42,374 bases of DNA from Bacteroidota bacterium (GCA_008933835.1 WBUG01000029.1:1-42374); one strand, 5' to 3'; counted from the stretch's first letter, positions 7,419 to 17,131 are shown. Translations and numbers: made by a program. Notes: generated from the sequence alone by a model not told the origin.

Positions 7419-8904
7419 CGAACTCTGCGTCGGAGGGACGGAGACCGTCGTGGATGCGCTGCAGGGCGGCGTAGGCGCTCCGGCTCCCCCGCTGCATCGC
7501 TGCACGGTACAACTGCACCGACGGACCGTAGTCCTTCGTGCCGGCTGCGGACGCTTCGAGATGACGCGCCAGCATCAGTTGTGCGACGATGGAGCCTTCC
7601 GTCACTCCTTCGCGCAGCATCCGCTGCGCAGAATCGTACGGAACGGATCCTGCCCCGGCGATGAGCCGTGCGGAGGCGAGCCTCACATTCGCCTCACCGG
7701 AACCCCCATCCGCCGCACGCATCCACCACGACAACCCTTTGGCGGTATCGCGTGCGACGGCCTGTCCCGCGAAGTAGACCGAACCCAGTTCCACCTGCGA
7801 AGGCAAGAATCCGGCGGTCGCGCCTTTCTGCAGAGCGGCGACGATGTCCTGCCGCTGCACCAGTGGCATCACTTCCGTCAGTGCGAGTCCCGAAATGACG
7901 AAGAGCGCTTCGACATCGCCTTTCAACGCCTTTTGCTGCATCCGTTGGACGCGGTTCCCGTCGTTGAGCAGGCGCAGCAGCAGCGCGGGCGCGCGATGCG
8001 ACTCCAGCCGTACCGCCCGCAGGTAGGCGGTCACCGCTTTCACCGTGTCGATTCCGGTACCGATGCCGCTCTCATAACAGCGGCCGATGATGGTGAACTC
8101 TTCCGGAACACCCCACTCCGCATGCCGGAGCAGCGCGCGGAAGAGCGCGGAATCGCTCCCCGGCTTCACCTCGGCGGCGCGTTTTCTCCATGCGTCCCCG
8201 AGCGATGCGAGGAGCTCCCGCAGGTCGAACTCGTTCTCCGCCTCCTGTTCCAGCGGATTGTCGAAATTGAGCGTGAGCGGTTCGAACGTGGCCGTGACGT
8301 TCGCGGAGGCTCTGGCCAGAGCGCCGGTGGTGTCGCGGTTCAGAGCCCGGATGCGGTCGATCTCCGGAAGCACTTCCTTTGCCGGACCGTATCCCTGGTT
8401 CGCTGCGATGCGCATCCAATGCGCCGCTTGCTCCAGGTCCTTGGCCACCACTAGATTGTCCGTATAATAGAGCGCATAGGCGAAGGCACCTTCGCGCACC
8501 CCTTTGCGCGCGGCGGTGCGGAAGTACCGGAAAGCATCGAAGGGGTCCCAGACCCCTCCCCATCCGTTGTGGCGAAAGACGCCGAGATTGAACGGAGCGA
8601 GCAGATGACCGGCATCGGCCGCCTTACGGATGAGTTCGAACGCCCGCGCCGTGTCCGCCGGGAACCCCTGTCCGGCGAGATGACGAACGCCGAGCTCATG
8701 GAGCGCTTCCGCATCCCCCGAGTTCGCCTTCCGGACGAGCGAGAATCCTTCCCACAACTGATAGGTGACCGTGGAAGGGCGAACGACCGAAAAGGCCTGG
8801 GAGAGCCGGAATCGCGCTTTGAAGGCGGAGACCTGCGTCGAATCGGCGGCGGAAAGGAGCGCCGGGAAGACGACAAACAGTGACACAATAATTAAACGGT
8901 TCAT
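7396..8904 (-). CDS. Secreted Sel1-like repeat protein
   Basis: 502 residues from ATG 8904, chosen because AGGAAG sits about 6 bases upstream and yields signal peptide MNRLIIVSLFVVFPALLSA. At least five Sel1-like (TPR-related) alpha-helical repeats are visible: EALHELGVRHLAGQGFPAD near 65, APFNLGVFRHNGWGG near 105, EFTIIGRCYESGIG near 270, PSQVELGSVYFAGQ near 365 and ANVRLASARLIAGAG near 400, most with the A(x)4-AAxxG spacing. Such solenoids act as protein-interaction scaffolds in the periplasm; the partner here is unknown. It is a single gene, divergent from the ABC exporter and convergent with the permease. Confidence 0.82.
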   Translation of the reverse strand: MNRLIIVSLFVVFPALLSAADSTQVSAFKARFRLSQAFSVVRPSTVTYQLWEGFSLVRKANSGDAEALHELGVRHLAGQGFPADTARAFELIRKAADAGHLLAPFNLGVFRHNGWGGVWDPFDAFRYFRTAARKGVREGAFAYALYYTDNLVVAKDLEQAAHWMRIAANQGYGPAKEVLPEIDRIRALNRDTTGALARASANVTATFEPLTLNFDNPLEQEAENEFDLRELLASLGDAWRKRAAEVKPGSDSALFRALLRHAEWGVPEEFTIIGRCYESGIGTGIDTVKAVTAYLRAVRLESHRAPALLLRLLNDGNRVQRMQQKALKGDVEALFVISGLALTEVMPLVQRQDIVAALQKGATAGFLPSQVELGSVYFAGQAVARDTAKGLSWWMRAADGGSGEANVRLASARLIAGAGSVPYDSAQRMLREGVTEGSIVAQLMLARHLEASAAGTKDYGPSVQLYRAAMQRGSRSAYAALQRIHDGLRPSDAEFVIPETEP

Positions 8905-9016
8905 CCGTCTTCCTGTTGATGGGGACACACGTTAGACGAACAGCAACGGAATACGTTCCGCTGAGCATTCACGACGGGATCGGACCGATGCCGTCACCGA
9001 CCGAGGAGACCGCCGA

Positions 9017-10813
9017 ATGAAATTACTCTTTTCGTACCTGAAAAACTACTGGCCGCTGGTGCTGCTGGCGCTCTTCCTGGCCGCGGTGAACCAGACGTTC
9101 TCGCTGATGGACCCGCTCATCTTCCGGTACGTCATCGACGAGTACGCCATGCGGTTCGATCAGTACACCACGGAACAGTTCCTCCGCGGCGTGGTGACGC
9201 TGTTGCTCGCCTCCATGGGGGTCGCGTTCGTCTCGCGCGTCGCGAAGAACTTCCAGGACTACTACATCAACGTCATCGTCCAGCAGCTCGGAGCCCGCAT
9301 CTACGCGGACGGCATCCGGCATTCGCTGGACCTTCCGTACTCCGTCTTCGAGGACCAGCGGAGCGGCGAGACGCTCGGCATCCTCCAGAAGGTGCGGACC
9401 GACGTGGAACGGCTCGTCTCCGCCTCCATCAACATCGTCTTCACCTCCGTCGTCGGCATCGTGTTCGTGATGACCTACGCGTTCACGGTGCACTGGCTCA
9501 TCGCACCGGCCTACTTCCTCACCGTCCCCATCCTCTCCTTCCTCAGCTCCACCCTGAGCCGGCGCATCAAAGGGGTGCAGAAGACCATCGTGGCGGAGAC
9601 GACGGCGCTGGCGGGTTCGACCACCGAATCGCTCCGCAACATCGAACTCGTGAAGAGCCTCGGACTCGCCCAGCAGGAGATCGAACGGCTGAACGGCACC
9701 ACGCGCCGCATCCTGGGTCTGGAACTGAAGAAGGTGAAGTACATCCGCGGGCTGAGCTTCATCCAGGGGACCTCCGTGAACTTCCTCCGCACCTCCATCC
9801 TCTTCCTGATGATGTACCTCATCTTCAGCCGCGAGATCTCCGTCGGTCAGTTCTTCTCCCTCTGGATCTACTCCTTCTTCATCTTCGGTCCGCTCCAGGA
9901 ACTGGGGAACGTCATCACCATCTACCGGGAAGCGGAGGTCTCGCTCAGCAACTTCGACCGCATCCTGCGCACGCCGAAGGAGCCGCTCCCCCCGTCACCG
10001 GTGACCGTGGAACGCATCTCGGCCCTCTCCTTCGATTCGGTGGCGTTCCGCCATCAGACTGCGCGGACGAACGCACTGGACGGCATCTCGTTCTCCGTGA
10101 AGCGGGGCGAAACGGTGGCGTTCGTGGGACCGTCCGGCGCCGGAAAGACCACGCTCGTGAAACTGCTCGTGGGATTGTACCGCCCGGATGCCGGCGTCAT
10201 CCGGTACGACGCGCACGCGCACGACACCGTGGACATCAACGCGCTGCGCGAGCGGATCGGTTTCGTCACGCAGGACACGCAGCTCTTTTCGGGGACCATC
10301 CGGGAGAACCTGCTCTTCGTGAACCCGAGGGCGACGGACGAGGAATGCCGGGAAGTGCTGCGGAAGGCCGCCTGTCTGCCGCTGCTCGAGCGGGCGGAGC
10401 AGGGTCTCGATACGGTCATCGGTGAAGGGGGCGTGAAGGTGTCGGGCGGGGAGAAACAGCGGCTCTCCATCGCTCGGGCGCTGCTGCGGCGTCCGAACCT
10501 GCTGGTGTTCGACGAAGCGACCTCGTCGCTCGATTCGCTCACCGAAGAGGAGATCACGGAGACCATCCGTTCCCTCTCGTCGGAGCGGGACCTCATCACC
10601 ATCCTCATCGCGCACCGGCTCTCCACCGTGATGCATGCGGACCGCATCTACGTCCTTGAGAAAGGACGGATCACGGAGTCGGGACGGCACGAGACGCTCG
10701 TGCGCAAGAAGGGGCTCTACTACGCCCTCTGGCGGCAGCAATCGGGCGAGAACGCCGCTCCGGCGCCGCGAACGAACGGACGGGGTTCCGTCCGCCGCAC
10801 GGCGCGCCGCTAG
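9017..10813 (+). CDS. ABC exporter half-transporter (MsbA/LmrA-like)
   Basis: 598 residues with a fused membrane domain and ATPase, start ATG 9017 behind GAGGAGA. Six hydrophobic helices lie at about 11-31, 57-75, 137-156, 160-180, 252-270 and 278-296. The nucleotide-binding domain has Walker A GPSGAGKTT (371-379), Q-loop VTQD (417-420), signature VSGGEKQ (475-481), Walker B LLVFDE (495-500) and H-loop His533, so it should be active as a homodimer or as half of a heterodimer. Lipid, drug or peptide export are all possible. It stands alone, with its last 4 bases overlapping the convergent mgsA gene. Confidence 0.92.
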   Translation: MKLLFSYLKNYWPLVLLALFLAAVNQTFSLMDPLIFRYVIDEYAMRFDQYTTEQFLRGVVTLLLASMGVAFVSRVAKNFQDYYINVIVQQLGARIYADGIRHSLDLPYSVFEDQRSGETLGILQKVRTDVERLVSASINIVFTSVVGIVFVMTYAFTVHWLIAPAYFLTVPILSFLSSTLSRRIKGVQKTIVAETTALAGSTTESLRNIELVKSLGLAQQEIERLNGTTRRILGLELKKVKYIRGLSFIQGTSVNFLRTSILFLMMYLIFSREISVGQFFSLWIYSFFIFGPLQELGNVITIYREAEVSLSNFDRILRTPKEPLPPSPVTVERISALSFDSVAFRHQTARTNALDGISFSVKRGETVAFVGPSGAGKTTLVKLLVGLYRPDAGVIRYDAHAHDTVDINALRERIGFVTQDTQLFSGTIRENLLFVNPRATDEECREVLRKAACLPLLERAEQGLDTVIGEGGVKVSGGEKQRLSIARALLRRPNLLVFDEATSSLDSLTEEEITETIRSLSSERDLITILIAHRLSTVMHADRIYVLEKGRITESGRHETLVRKKGLYYALWRQQSGENAAPAPRTNGRGSVRRTARR

Positions 10814-11190
10814 AGCTTTCCGACGATCATGTTCGCCGTGGCGATATTGGTCGCCAGCGGCACGTTGTGGACGTTACAGACCCGCAGCAGCGTATGGATG
10901 TCCGGATCGTGCGGATGCGCGTCCAGCGGATCGGTGATGAAGATGACCGCATGCACGTCGCCGTTCACCACGCGGGCCGCGATCTCGGCGTCGCCGCCGT
11001 ACGGTCCGGAACGGTAGCAGCGTACCTCGAGGCCGAGTTTCTCCCGGACCATCGTTCCCGTGGTCCGCGTGGCGATCAGATGGTATTTGGAGAGCCGTTT
11101 CCGGTTCTTCTGGACGAAGTCGAGCAGGTCCGCTTTCTTTCCGTCGTGTGCGATGATGGCGATGGTCTTCCGCCGGTCCGAACGTTTCAT
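10810..11190 (-). CDS. mgsA: Methylglyoxal synthase
   Basis: 126 residues; converts dihydroxyacetone phosphate to methylglyoxal and phosphate, the glycolytic bypass used under phosphate limitation or sugar-phosphate stress. Recognised by AIIAHDGKK near the N-terminus, TGTMVREKLGL, SGPYGGDAEIAA (catalytic GD-A/Q region, Asp in GGD) and DPLDAHPHDPDIHTLLRVC, NVPLATNIATA near the end. Slightly shorter at the C-terminus than E. coli MgsA (152). Its ATG overlaps the stop of the namZ-like gene by 4 bases, so it is the last gene of the long minus-strand run. Confidence 0.94.
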   Translation of the reverse strand: MKRSDRRKTIAIIAHDGKKADLLDFVQKNRKRLSKYHLIATRTTGTMVREKLGLEVRCYRSGPYGGDAEIAARVVNGDVHAVIFITDPLDAHPHDPDIHTLLRVCNVHNVPLATNIATANMIVGKL

Positions 11191-12422
11191 TTGTCCCCGT
11201 AGAGCATGACCGCCTTCCGGACCGCAGCGAACGAGTCCATCCCGTTCCGCCAGTCCTTCACGATGTCCTGATATCCTTCCCCCCGTACGATGCGTTCCCG
11301 CGCGGCCGGCGTTCCCATCAGACGGTCGAAGCCGCGGTCTCGGAACTTCAGCGAGTCGGGATGGAGCCGATGCAGCGCCCACACCACCGCGACACCGGTC
11401 CGGACCGGTTCGAACGCATTCCGGTCCGTCACCGTGACGGACACGCCGGAACATTCCCGGTCCTGATACTTCGGACGGGACGCGGTGAACGGTATCTCCC
11501 GCGGCGTGAACTTCGCCGCCGAGAAACGGACGCCCGGAAGGCCCTGATCGTTCAGCAGCTTCGCCACCGCCTCGCCGTTCATCCACGGCGCTCCGAACGT
11601 TTCGAACGGGCGCTCCGTGCCGCGTCCTTCGGAGACGTTGAGCCCTTCGATGATGCAGAGCCCCGGATAGACGACCGCCGTGGCGAGCGTGCTCATGTTC
11701 GGCGAGGGCTTCACCCACCGCAGCCCGGTCTGGTCGTACCACATGGACCGCTTCCATCCCTCCATCGGCACGACGGTGAGCTTCGCCTTCATCCCGTCCT
11801 TCAGCCATCCTTCGCGGTTCGCCGCTTCGGCGAGCTCTCCGACCGTCAGTCCGTGCGCGGTCGGCATCGGCGCCCAGCCGACGAAGGTCTTCAGTGAATC
11901 GACACGCATCGGTCCTTCGCAGCGGACTCCGGTGATGGGATTGGGACGGTCCAGGACGATGATGGGGATCCCCTGTTCGGCGGCGGCCTCCATCGCGAGG
12001 AACATCGTGCTGATGTACGTGTAGAAGCGCGCGCCGACATCCTGGATGTCGTACATCAGTACGTCGACACCCTTGAGCATCTCCGGCGTCGGTTTGTTCA
12101 CGCTGCCGTAGAGGGAGTAGACCGGCACACCGGTGCTCGCGTCCACCGTGTCGCGGATGGTGCGTCCGTCCGGCGCGTCGCCCCGTACGCCGTGTTCCGG
12201 ACCGAAGAGCGCGGCGAGCGTGACATCCTTCCGGCTCGCCAGCGCGTCGGCGAGATGCACGCCGTCAGACCGAAGCGCGGTGTGGTTCGTGACGAGTCCG
12301 ATACGCTTCCCTTTGATGAGGTGGATATGGGAATCGAGGATGCGGTCGGCTCCCGTCCGGACCGGACCGGTCCCGGCGAACGCGACCGCGGCACCGAGCA
12401 GACACATGAGCATGGTCTTCAT
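11187..12422 (-). CDS. namZ: NamZ-family exo-beta-N-acetylmuramidase (DUF1343)
   Basis: 411 residues from ATG 12422, with signal peptide MKTMLMCLLGAAVAFAG. Conserved DUF1343 blocks are present: KRIGLVTNHTA, ALFGPEHGVRGDAPDG, YDIQDVGARFYTYISTM, VLDRPNPI and NVSEGRGTERPFE. The characterised family member in Bacillus removes terminal MurNAc from peptidoglycan fragments, and Bacteroidota carry many homologues. This protein should therefore act on wall fragments in the periplasm. It overlaps its neighbours on both sides by 4 bases (NUDIX upstream, mgsA downstream), so expression is coupled. The family is secure; the exact substrate is inferred from homologues. Confidence 0.9.
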   Translation of the reverse strand: MKTMLMCLLGAAVAFAGTGPVRTGADRILDSHIHLIKGKRIGLVTNHTALRSDGVHLADALASRKDVTLAALFGPEHGVRGDAPDGRTIRDTVDASTGVPVYSLYGSVNKPTPEMLKGVDVLMYDIQDVGARFYTYISTMFLAMEAAAEQGIPIIVLDRPNPITGVRCEGPMRVDSLKTFVGWAPMPTAHGLTVGELAEAANREGWLKDGMKAKLTVVPMEGWKRSMWYDQTGLRWVKPSPNMSTLATAVVYPGLCIIEGLNVSEGRGTERPFETFGAPWMNGEAVAKLLNDQGLPGVRFSAAKFTPREIPFTASRPKYQDRECSGVSVTVTDRNAFEPVRTGVAVVWALHRLHPDSLKFRDRGFDRLMGTPAARERIVRGEGYQDIVKDWRNGMDSFAAVRKAVMLYGDK

Positions 12423-12961
12423 TCGTTGCTCCTGAGCTTCGGTTTGACAATGCACCACGCGGCGAGGGACATCCCGTCCCAGATCGTGCCGGCGGTGATG
12501 AGCGCATCGACCTCGTCCGGCGTGCACCGGAGGAGTTCGAACTCTTCGGTCTCGTCCGGACGGCGGTCCGACGGGCGGAGTCCCCGTGCGATGTAGACAC
12601 GGCACATCTCGTTCGTCACGCCGTTGAACGGGTTGAACGTTCCCGCTTCGACCAGTCGTTCGGCGGAATGTCCGGTCTCCTCCTCCAGTTCGATGGCCGC
12701 CATCTCCGCATGCGTCCTCCCCTCCTTCACGCCGCCGCACGGGAATTCGACGCTCTCACGGTCGCACAGGTAGCGGTACTGGTTGACGAGCAGCAGGCGT
12801 CCGTCGCCGTCCACCGGCACCACCATGCTCGAACCGCGGGAATCGACGAAATGATACTCCCCTTGCGCGCCGCCGGGAATGCGGAACCGGTCCAGGCGGT
12901 ACGTCCACCAGGGGTTCTCCGTCACGATCCGTGACGATTCTTTGGTCCACCGTTTCAACAT
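12419..12961 (-). CDS. NUDIX hydrolase (ADP-ribose pyrophosphatase-like)
   Basis: 180 residues with start ATG 12961. The fold resembles ADP-sugar pyrophosphatases (YRLDRFRIPGG, then LLLVNQYRY and FPCGGVKEG). The NUDIX box at about 76-98 keeps the acidic cluster IELEEETGH (E91, E93-E95), but two consensus positions differ: Arg82 replaces the Glu of GX5E, and Ile90 replaces the Arg of REUxEE. The metal-binding Glu residues are present, so activity is still plausible, probably on ADP-ribose or a related nucleoside diphosphate sugar. It overlaps the namZ-like start by 4 bases. Confidence 0.86.
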   Translation of the reverse strand: MLKRWTKESSRIVTENPWWTYRLDRFRIPGGAQGEYHFVDSRGSSMVVPVDGDGRLLLVNQYRYLCDRESVEFPCGGVKEGRTHAEMAAIELEEETGHSAERLVEAGTFNPFNGVTNEMCRVYIARGLRPSDRRPDETEEFELLRCTPDEVDALITAGTIWDGMSLAAWCIVKPKLRSNE

Positions 12962-12981
12962 CCTGACCTCCGAAAATGGAA

Positions 12982-13010
12982 GAACCGGAAAACCCTGCGG
13001 CCTCCGGTTC
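12982..13010 (-). terminator. Hairpin between ndk and the NUDIX gene (candidate terminator)
   Basis: GAACCGGA (12982-12989) and TCCGGTTC (13003-13010) form a perfect 8-bp stem with a 13-base loop. On the minus strand it is followed by a mixed TTCCATTTT tract, so it may be a weak terminator or a processing site splitting the long gene run after ndk. Confidence 0.4.
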
Positions 13011-13035
13011 CACCGTCATCGTACGAGCCGCGGGC

Positions 13036-13455
13036 TCAGACCAGTTCCGACTCCGCGAAGAAGAACGCGACCTCGATGCGGCCGTTCTCGGCCGAATCGG
13101 AGCCGTGCACGATGTTCTCGCCCTTGCTGTCCGCGAAGAGCTTCCGGATGGTCCCCTCCGCCGCCTCTTTCGGGTCGGTCGCTCCGATGAGCGTCCGGTA
13201 GTCGGCCACGGCGTTCTCCTTGCGGAGCGCGACCGGCACGACGGGACCGGAGGTCATGAACTCGACGAGCGACGCGAAGAAGGGGCGTTCCTTATGGACG
13301 GCGTAGAACGCGCCGGCCTGTTCTTTGGTGAGACGGACCTGCTTCATGCCCAGGACGGTGAAGCCCGCCTTCTGGATGCGCGAGAGGACCTCGCCCTGCA
13401 GACCTTTCCGGACGCAGTCCGGTTTCATGATGCACAATGTTCGTTCGATGGCCAC
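13036..13455 (-). CDS. ndk: Nucleoside diphosphate kinase
   Basis: 139 residues; transfers the gamma phosphate of ATP to nucleoside diphosphates. Start GTG 13455 (reads GTG-GCC-ATC) preceded by GGAG. The family is unmistakable: [12 protein letters not shown] at the start, catalytic His117 in [13 protein letters not shown] near 56-60 and SGPVV near 69. Standard length. It lies 9 bases downstream of sucD. Confidence 0.97.
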   Translation of the reverse strand: MAIERTLCIMKPDCVRKGLQGEVLSRIQKAGFTVLGMKQVRLTKEQAGAFYAVHKERPFFASLVEFMTSGPVVPVALRKENAVADYRTLIGATDPKEAAEGTIRKLFADSKGENIVHGSDSAENGRIEVAFFFAESELV

Positions 13456-13464
13456 GGTATCTCC

Positions 13465-14469
13465 TTATCGCTTCTTGTTGGTTGTGGATTTCTTCGTCGT
13501 GCGTTTCTTCGGTTTCGGCGCCGGTCCTTTCTTCGCCTTCCGCGGCTTGATGACCGAGGTCGCCTTGTACTTCTTCTGTAGCGCGAGCTTCATCGTCTCT
13601 CCCATCATCGCGGGGGAGTCGACCACGGCGATGCCCGCCGCGCGCATGGCGTCCATCTTCTCCTTCGCCGTCCCCTTGCCGCCGGAGATGATGGCGCCGG
13701 CATGGCCCATGCGGCGCCCCGGAGGCGCGGTCCGGCCGGCGATGAAGCCGACGACCGGCTTGCTCACGTGCTTCCGGATGTACGCGGCGGCCTCCTCCTC
13801 GGCGCTGCCGCCGATCTCGCCGATCATGATGATGCCGTCGGTCCTGTCATCCTCGTTGAAGAGCGTGATGGCATCGATGAACCGCGTGCCGATGATGGGG
13901 TCTCCGCCGATGCCGATGCAGGTGGACTGACCGATGCCCCGTTCGGTGAGCTGCCAGACCGATTCGTAGGTCAATGTTCCGCTCCGCGAAACGACGCCGA
14001 TGCGACCCGGCTTGTGGATGAACGCCGGCATGATGCCGACCTTCGCCTCGCCCGGGGTGATGATGCCGGGGCAGTTGGGACCGATGAGCCGGACCCCCTT
14101 GCGGGTGATGTACTCGTACGCCTTCACCATGTCCTTCACCGGGATCCCTTCGGTGATGCAGACGATCAGTTTCACACCGGCGTCCGCCGCTTCCATGATG
14201 GCGTCCGCCGCGAAACCGGCCGGGACGTAGATGATGGAGGTGTCGGCTCCCTGGTGCTTCACGGCGTCGGCGACGGTGTCATACACCGGCACGGCGCGGT
14301 TGAACTGGTCCTTCTCGTTCCCTTTGTACTTCAGGCCGCCCTTGCCCGGCGTGACGCCGGCGACGACGTTCGTTCCGTACGCCAGCATCTGCGACGTGTG
14401 GAACGTTCCTTCGCCGCCGGTGATGCCCTGGACGACGAGTCGTGTCTTCTTGTTGACGAGGATGCTCAT
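13465..14469 (-). CDS. sucD: Succinyl-CoA synthetase alpha subunit with Lys-rich C-terminal tail
   Basis: 334 residues from ATG 14469; the alpha subunit of the TCA-cycle enzyme that makes ATP or GTP from succinyl-CoA. CoA-binding domain at 1-125 ([23 protein letters not shown]), then IGPNCPG (near 124), and the phospho-His loop [10 protein letters not shown] near 255. Usual SucD is about 290 residues; this one continues past KYKATSVI with about 30 residues that are mostly Lys, Arg, Pro and Thr (13468 to about 13555), a basic tail absent from standard SucD. No beta subunit (sucC) is in the window. The 5' leader is C/A-rich and lacks a visible Shine-Dalgarno. Confidence 0.95.
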   Translation of the reverse strand: MSILVNKKTRLVVQGITGGEGTFHTSQMLAYGTNVVAGVTPGKGGLKYKGNEKDQFNRAVPVYDTVADAVKHQGADTSIIYVPAGFAADAIMEAADAGVKLIVCITEGIPVKDMVKAYEYITRKGVRLIGPNCPGIITPGEAKVGIMPAFIHKPGRIGVVSRSGTLTYESVWQLTERGIGQSTCIGIGGDPIIGTRFIDAITLFNEDDRTDGIIMIGEIGGSAEEEAAAYIRKHVSKPVVGFIAGRTAPPGRRMGHAGAIISGGKGTAKEKMDAMRAAGIAVVDSPAMMGETMKLALQKKYKATSVIKPRKAKKGPAPKPKKRTTKKSTTNKKR

Positions 14470-14497
14470 AGATGTGTGGTGTTGTGTGTGGATGGTC

Positions 14498-15934
14498 TTA
14501 CGAGAACCGTTCGAGGACGCCTCCGGCGCGGAGGAGCGTCGCTTCGTCGAAATGTCTTCCAAGCAGCTGCACGCCGACCGGTAACCCCGCGGCGTCCGTG
14601 CCGCCCGGAACGCTGAGCCCGGGAATGCCGGCGAGGTTCGCCGAGACGGTGTAGATGTCGCTCAGGTACATCTGCATCGGGTCTTCCGTCTTCTCCCCGA
14701 GCCGGAACGCCGTACCGGGGGCGATGGGGGTCAGGAGACAGTCGACCTGCCCGAAGACCCGGAGGAAATCGTCGCGGATGAGCCGCCGTACCCGCTGCGC
14801 CTTCCCGTAGTAGGCGTCATAGTAGCCGGACGAGAGGACGTAGGTGCCGAGCATGATGCGCCGCTTCACTTCCGCGCCGAACCCCTCGCTCCGCGAACGG
14901 ACGTACATGTCGTTCAGTGCGTTCGCCTCCGGCGAACGGTATCCGAACCGTGCGCCGTCGAACCGCGCGAGATTGGAAGAGGCTTCGGCGGTCGCGAGAA
15001 TGTAGTAGACCGGGATGGTGTATTCGGTGTTCGGCAGGGACACTTCCGAGAACACGGCGCCGGCCTCCTTCAGGCGGGCGATGCTCCGCTCCACCACCGT
15101 CCGGACCCCGGCGCCGAGCGCATCGCTGAAATATTCCTTCGGCAGACCGATGCGGAGTCCCTTCACGCTGCCGGTCATCGCCGCGCGGTAGTCCGGCACC
15201 GGCATGTCCGCGGAGGTCGTGTCCAGCGGATCATGACCCGCCGTGACCGAGAGGACCGTGGCGATGTCGGTGCAGGAGTTCGCGAAGATGCCGATCTGGT
15301 CGAAGGAAGAGGCGAAGGCGGTGAGGCCGTACCGTGAGAGCCGTCCGTAGGTCGGTTTAAGACCGGCGATACCGCAAAGACCCGCCGGCTGACGGACGGA
15401 GCCGCCCGTATCGCTGCCGAGCGCGACGGTGGCCATGCCGGCGGCGACCGCGACGGCCGAGCCGCCGCTGGAACCTCCGGGAACCCGTTCGGGATCGAGC
15501 GGATGCCGGACCGGACCGAATGCGGAATTCTCGTTGGAGGAGCCCATCGCGAACTCGTCCATGTTCGTCCGTCCGATGAACAGCGCCCCGGCCTTCCGGA
15601 GCTTCGCGATGACGGTGGCGTCGTACACCGATTCGAACCGTTCGAGGATGTGCGAACCGCACGAAGCGCGCTTCCCTTTGATGGCGATGAGGTCCTTCAC
15701 CGCCACCGCCATCCCGGCGAGCGGACCCGCCGTTCCGTCCGCAAGCGCAGCGTCGGCGGCCAGCGCCGAAGCGGCCGCATCCTCCCGGAAGAGCTCCAGG
15801 AAGGCGTTCAGCTCCTTCCGCCGGTCGGCCATGGCGAGGTACGCCGCGGTACGGTCCGCGACGGATTCGCCGCCGCGGCCGAGGCGAGGCCGGTAGGATT
15901 CGTACGGTTCCCGGGTGTCGACGGCAGAGGTCAT
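14498..15934 (-). CDS. gatA: Asp/Glu-tRNA amidotransferase subunit A
   Basis: 478 residues of the amidase-signature family. It hydrolyses glutamine and hands ammonia to GatB for converting Glu-tRNA(Gln) or Asp-tRNA(Asn). The Ser-cisSer-Lys triad is in place: Lys80 (AVAVKDL), Ser155 (PGGSSGGSA) and Ser179 (GSDTGGS). Also typical are [16 protein letters not shown] and [14 protein letters not shown], which separate GatA from other amidases. gatB and gatC are not nearby. It sits 13 bases downstream of tatA and 28 bases upstream of sucD. Confidence 0.95.
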   Translation of the reverse strand: MTSAVDTREPYESYRPRLGRGGESVADRTAAYLAMADRRKELNAFLELFREDAAASALAADAALADGTAGPLAGMAVAVKDLIAIKGKRASCGSHILERFESVYDATVIAKLRKAGALFIGRTNMDEFAMGSSNENSAFGPVRHPLDPERVPGGSSGGSAVAVAAGMATVALGSDTGGSVRQPAGLCGIAGLKPTYGRLSRYGLTAFASSFDQIGIFANSCTDIATVLSVTAGHDPLDTTSADMPVPDYRAAMTGSVKGLRIGLPKEYFSDALGAGVRTVVERSIARLKEAGAVFSEVSLPNTEYTIPVYYILATAEASSNLARFDGARFGYRSPEANALNDMYVRSRSEGFGAEVKRRIMLGTYVLSSGYYDAYYGKAQRVRRLIRDDFLRVFGQVDCLLTPIAPGTAFRLGEKTEDPMQMYLSDIYTVSANLAGIPGLSVPGGTDAAGLPVGVQLLGRHFDEATLLRAGGVLERFS

Positions 15935-15947
15935 CGCGGGCGAAGCG

Positions 15948-16139
15948 TCAGGACTTCTTCTCGTCCGTCTTCGTCTCGGTGATCTCTTTGTTCAGCTCGT
16001 TCTGCACGTCGTTCATCCCCTTCTTGAACTCGCTGACCCCTTTGCCGAGGCCGCGCGCGAGCTCGGGGATCTTCTTCGCGCCGAAGAAGATGAGCACGAC
16101 GAGGAGGATGAGGATGATCTCCTGTGTTCCTAGACCCAT
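15948..16139 (-). CDS. tatA: Sec-independent translocase TatA/E
   Basis: 63 residues. One hydrophobic helix (EIILILLVVLIFFG) is followed by the FGAKKIPELARGLGKGVSEFKKG hinge and amphipathic helix, then an acidic/basic tail. It forms the pore of the twin-arginine translocase that exports folded proteins. An in-frame GTG one codon upstream (16142) is equally possible as start; AAAGGAAGG fits both. tatC is not in the window. Confidence 0.93.
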   Translation of the reverse strand: MGLGTQEIILILLVVLIFFGAKKIPELARGLGKGVSEFKKGMNDVQNELNKEITETKTDEKKS

Positions 16140-16157
16140 CACGATTGCCTTCCTTTC

Positions 16158-16868
16158 TTACACGGTGTGTTCTGCGAATGAACCGATGAGTGATGCGAAG
16201 ATCTTCACGCCGTCCGCCGAGCCGAGCCGCTCTTCGCACGCCCGTTCCGGATGAGGCATCATCCCCATCACGGTGCCGGTCTCATTGATGATGCCGGCGA
16301 TGCCGCCGACGGACCCGTTCGGGTTCGACGCGGCGTCCACGGTGCCGTCCGGCGCGCAGTACCGGAAGAGCACGCGTCCCTCCCCCTCAAGCCGCTTCAC
16401 CGTCTCGTCGTCGGCGAAATAATTCCCGTCCCCGTGGGCGATGGGGATGTTCAGCACCTCCCCGTCGCGCAGGCCGGCGGTGAACCGTGTCCGCGGATTC
16501 TCGGTGCGGACGGTGAGATGCCGGCATGCGAATCGGAGCGACGTGTTGCGCATCAGCACGCCGGGAAGCAGACCCGCTTCGCACAGGATCTGGAAGCCGT
16601 TGCAGATGCCCATCACCACTCCCCCCTGTCGGGCGAACCGTACGACCTCGTTCATGACCGGCGAGAAGCGCGCGATGGCGCCGGTGCGCAGGTAATCGCC
16701 GTAGGAGAATCCTCCGGGGAGGATGATGACGTCGGAACCCTTCAGGTCCGTCTCTTTGTGCCAGAGGAACTCCGCCGGATGTCCCAGCACATGCTTCACC
16801 GCATGGTACGCGTCATGGTCGCAGTTGGAACCGGGGAAGACGACGATGCCGAACCGGACCGAGCTCAT
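16158..16868 (-). CDS. purQ: Phosphoribosylformylglycinamidine synthase glutaminase subunit
   Basis: 236 residues; class I glutaminase supplying ammonia to small-type PurL in step 4 of purine synthesis. Catalytic Cys89 in [13 protein letters not shown], His206 and Glu208 in MPHPERA; N-terminal [10 protein letters not shown] and [17 protein letters not shown] are PurQ-specific. The ATG overlaps the purS stop by 4 bases, so the two are translationally coupled, as expected for partners in one PurLQS complex. PurL must be encoded elsewhere. Confidence 0.97.
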   Translation of the reverse strand: MSSVRFGIVVFPGSNCDHDAYHAVKHVLGHPAEFLWHKETDLKGSDVIILPGGFSYGDYLRTGAIARFSPVMNEVVRFARQGGVVMGICNGFQILCEAGLLPGVLMRNTSLRFACRHLTVRTENPRTRFTAGLRDGEVLNIPIAHGDGNYFADDETVKRLEGEGRVLFRYCAPDGTVDAASNPNGSVGGIAGIINETGTVMGMMPHPERACEERLGSADGVKIFASLIGSFAEHTV

Positions 16869-17113
16869 ACCTTCGTCACCGTGAACGTATAGTCCTCCAT
16901 CACCGTGTTCGCCAGCAGTTTCGCGCAGGCGTTCTCCGTCAACCGGCGCGCCTCCGTCTCATCGGCCGCCTCCACGGTCATGGTGATGGACTTTCCGATG
17001 CGGACGTTGCGCACCGCGTCCATGCCGAGCGTGTGGAGCCCGAGCTCCACCGCCTTCCCCTGCACGTCGAGGATGGATTTCCGGAGGGTCACCGTGATGG
17101 TCGCTTGATACAT
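16865..17113 (-). CDS. purS: Phosphoribosylformylglycinamidine synthase subunit PurS
   Basis: 82 residues; small structural subunit that docks PurQ onto PurL. Typical sequence: [38 protein letters not shown] and a C-terminal [12 protein letters not shown]. Its presence shows the organism uses the three-subunit (PurS/Q/L) enzyme rather than the long PurL of Proteobacteria. It lies 18 bases downstream of pssA. Confidence 0.96.
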   Translation of the reverse strand: MYQATITVTLRKSILDVQGKAVELGLHTLGMDAVRNVRIGKSITMTVEAADETEARRLTENACAKLLANTVMEDYTFTVTKV

Positions 17114-17131
17114 GTCATTCCTCAGAGTGGT

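Noticed and set aside
8950-8975. Inverted repeat CGGAA-TACG-TTCCG between the Sel1 and ABC genes
   Set aside because: Arms of only 5 bp in a GC-rich gap are expected by chance, with no promoter boxes nearby.
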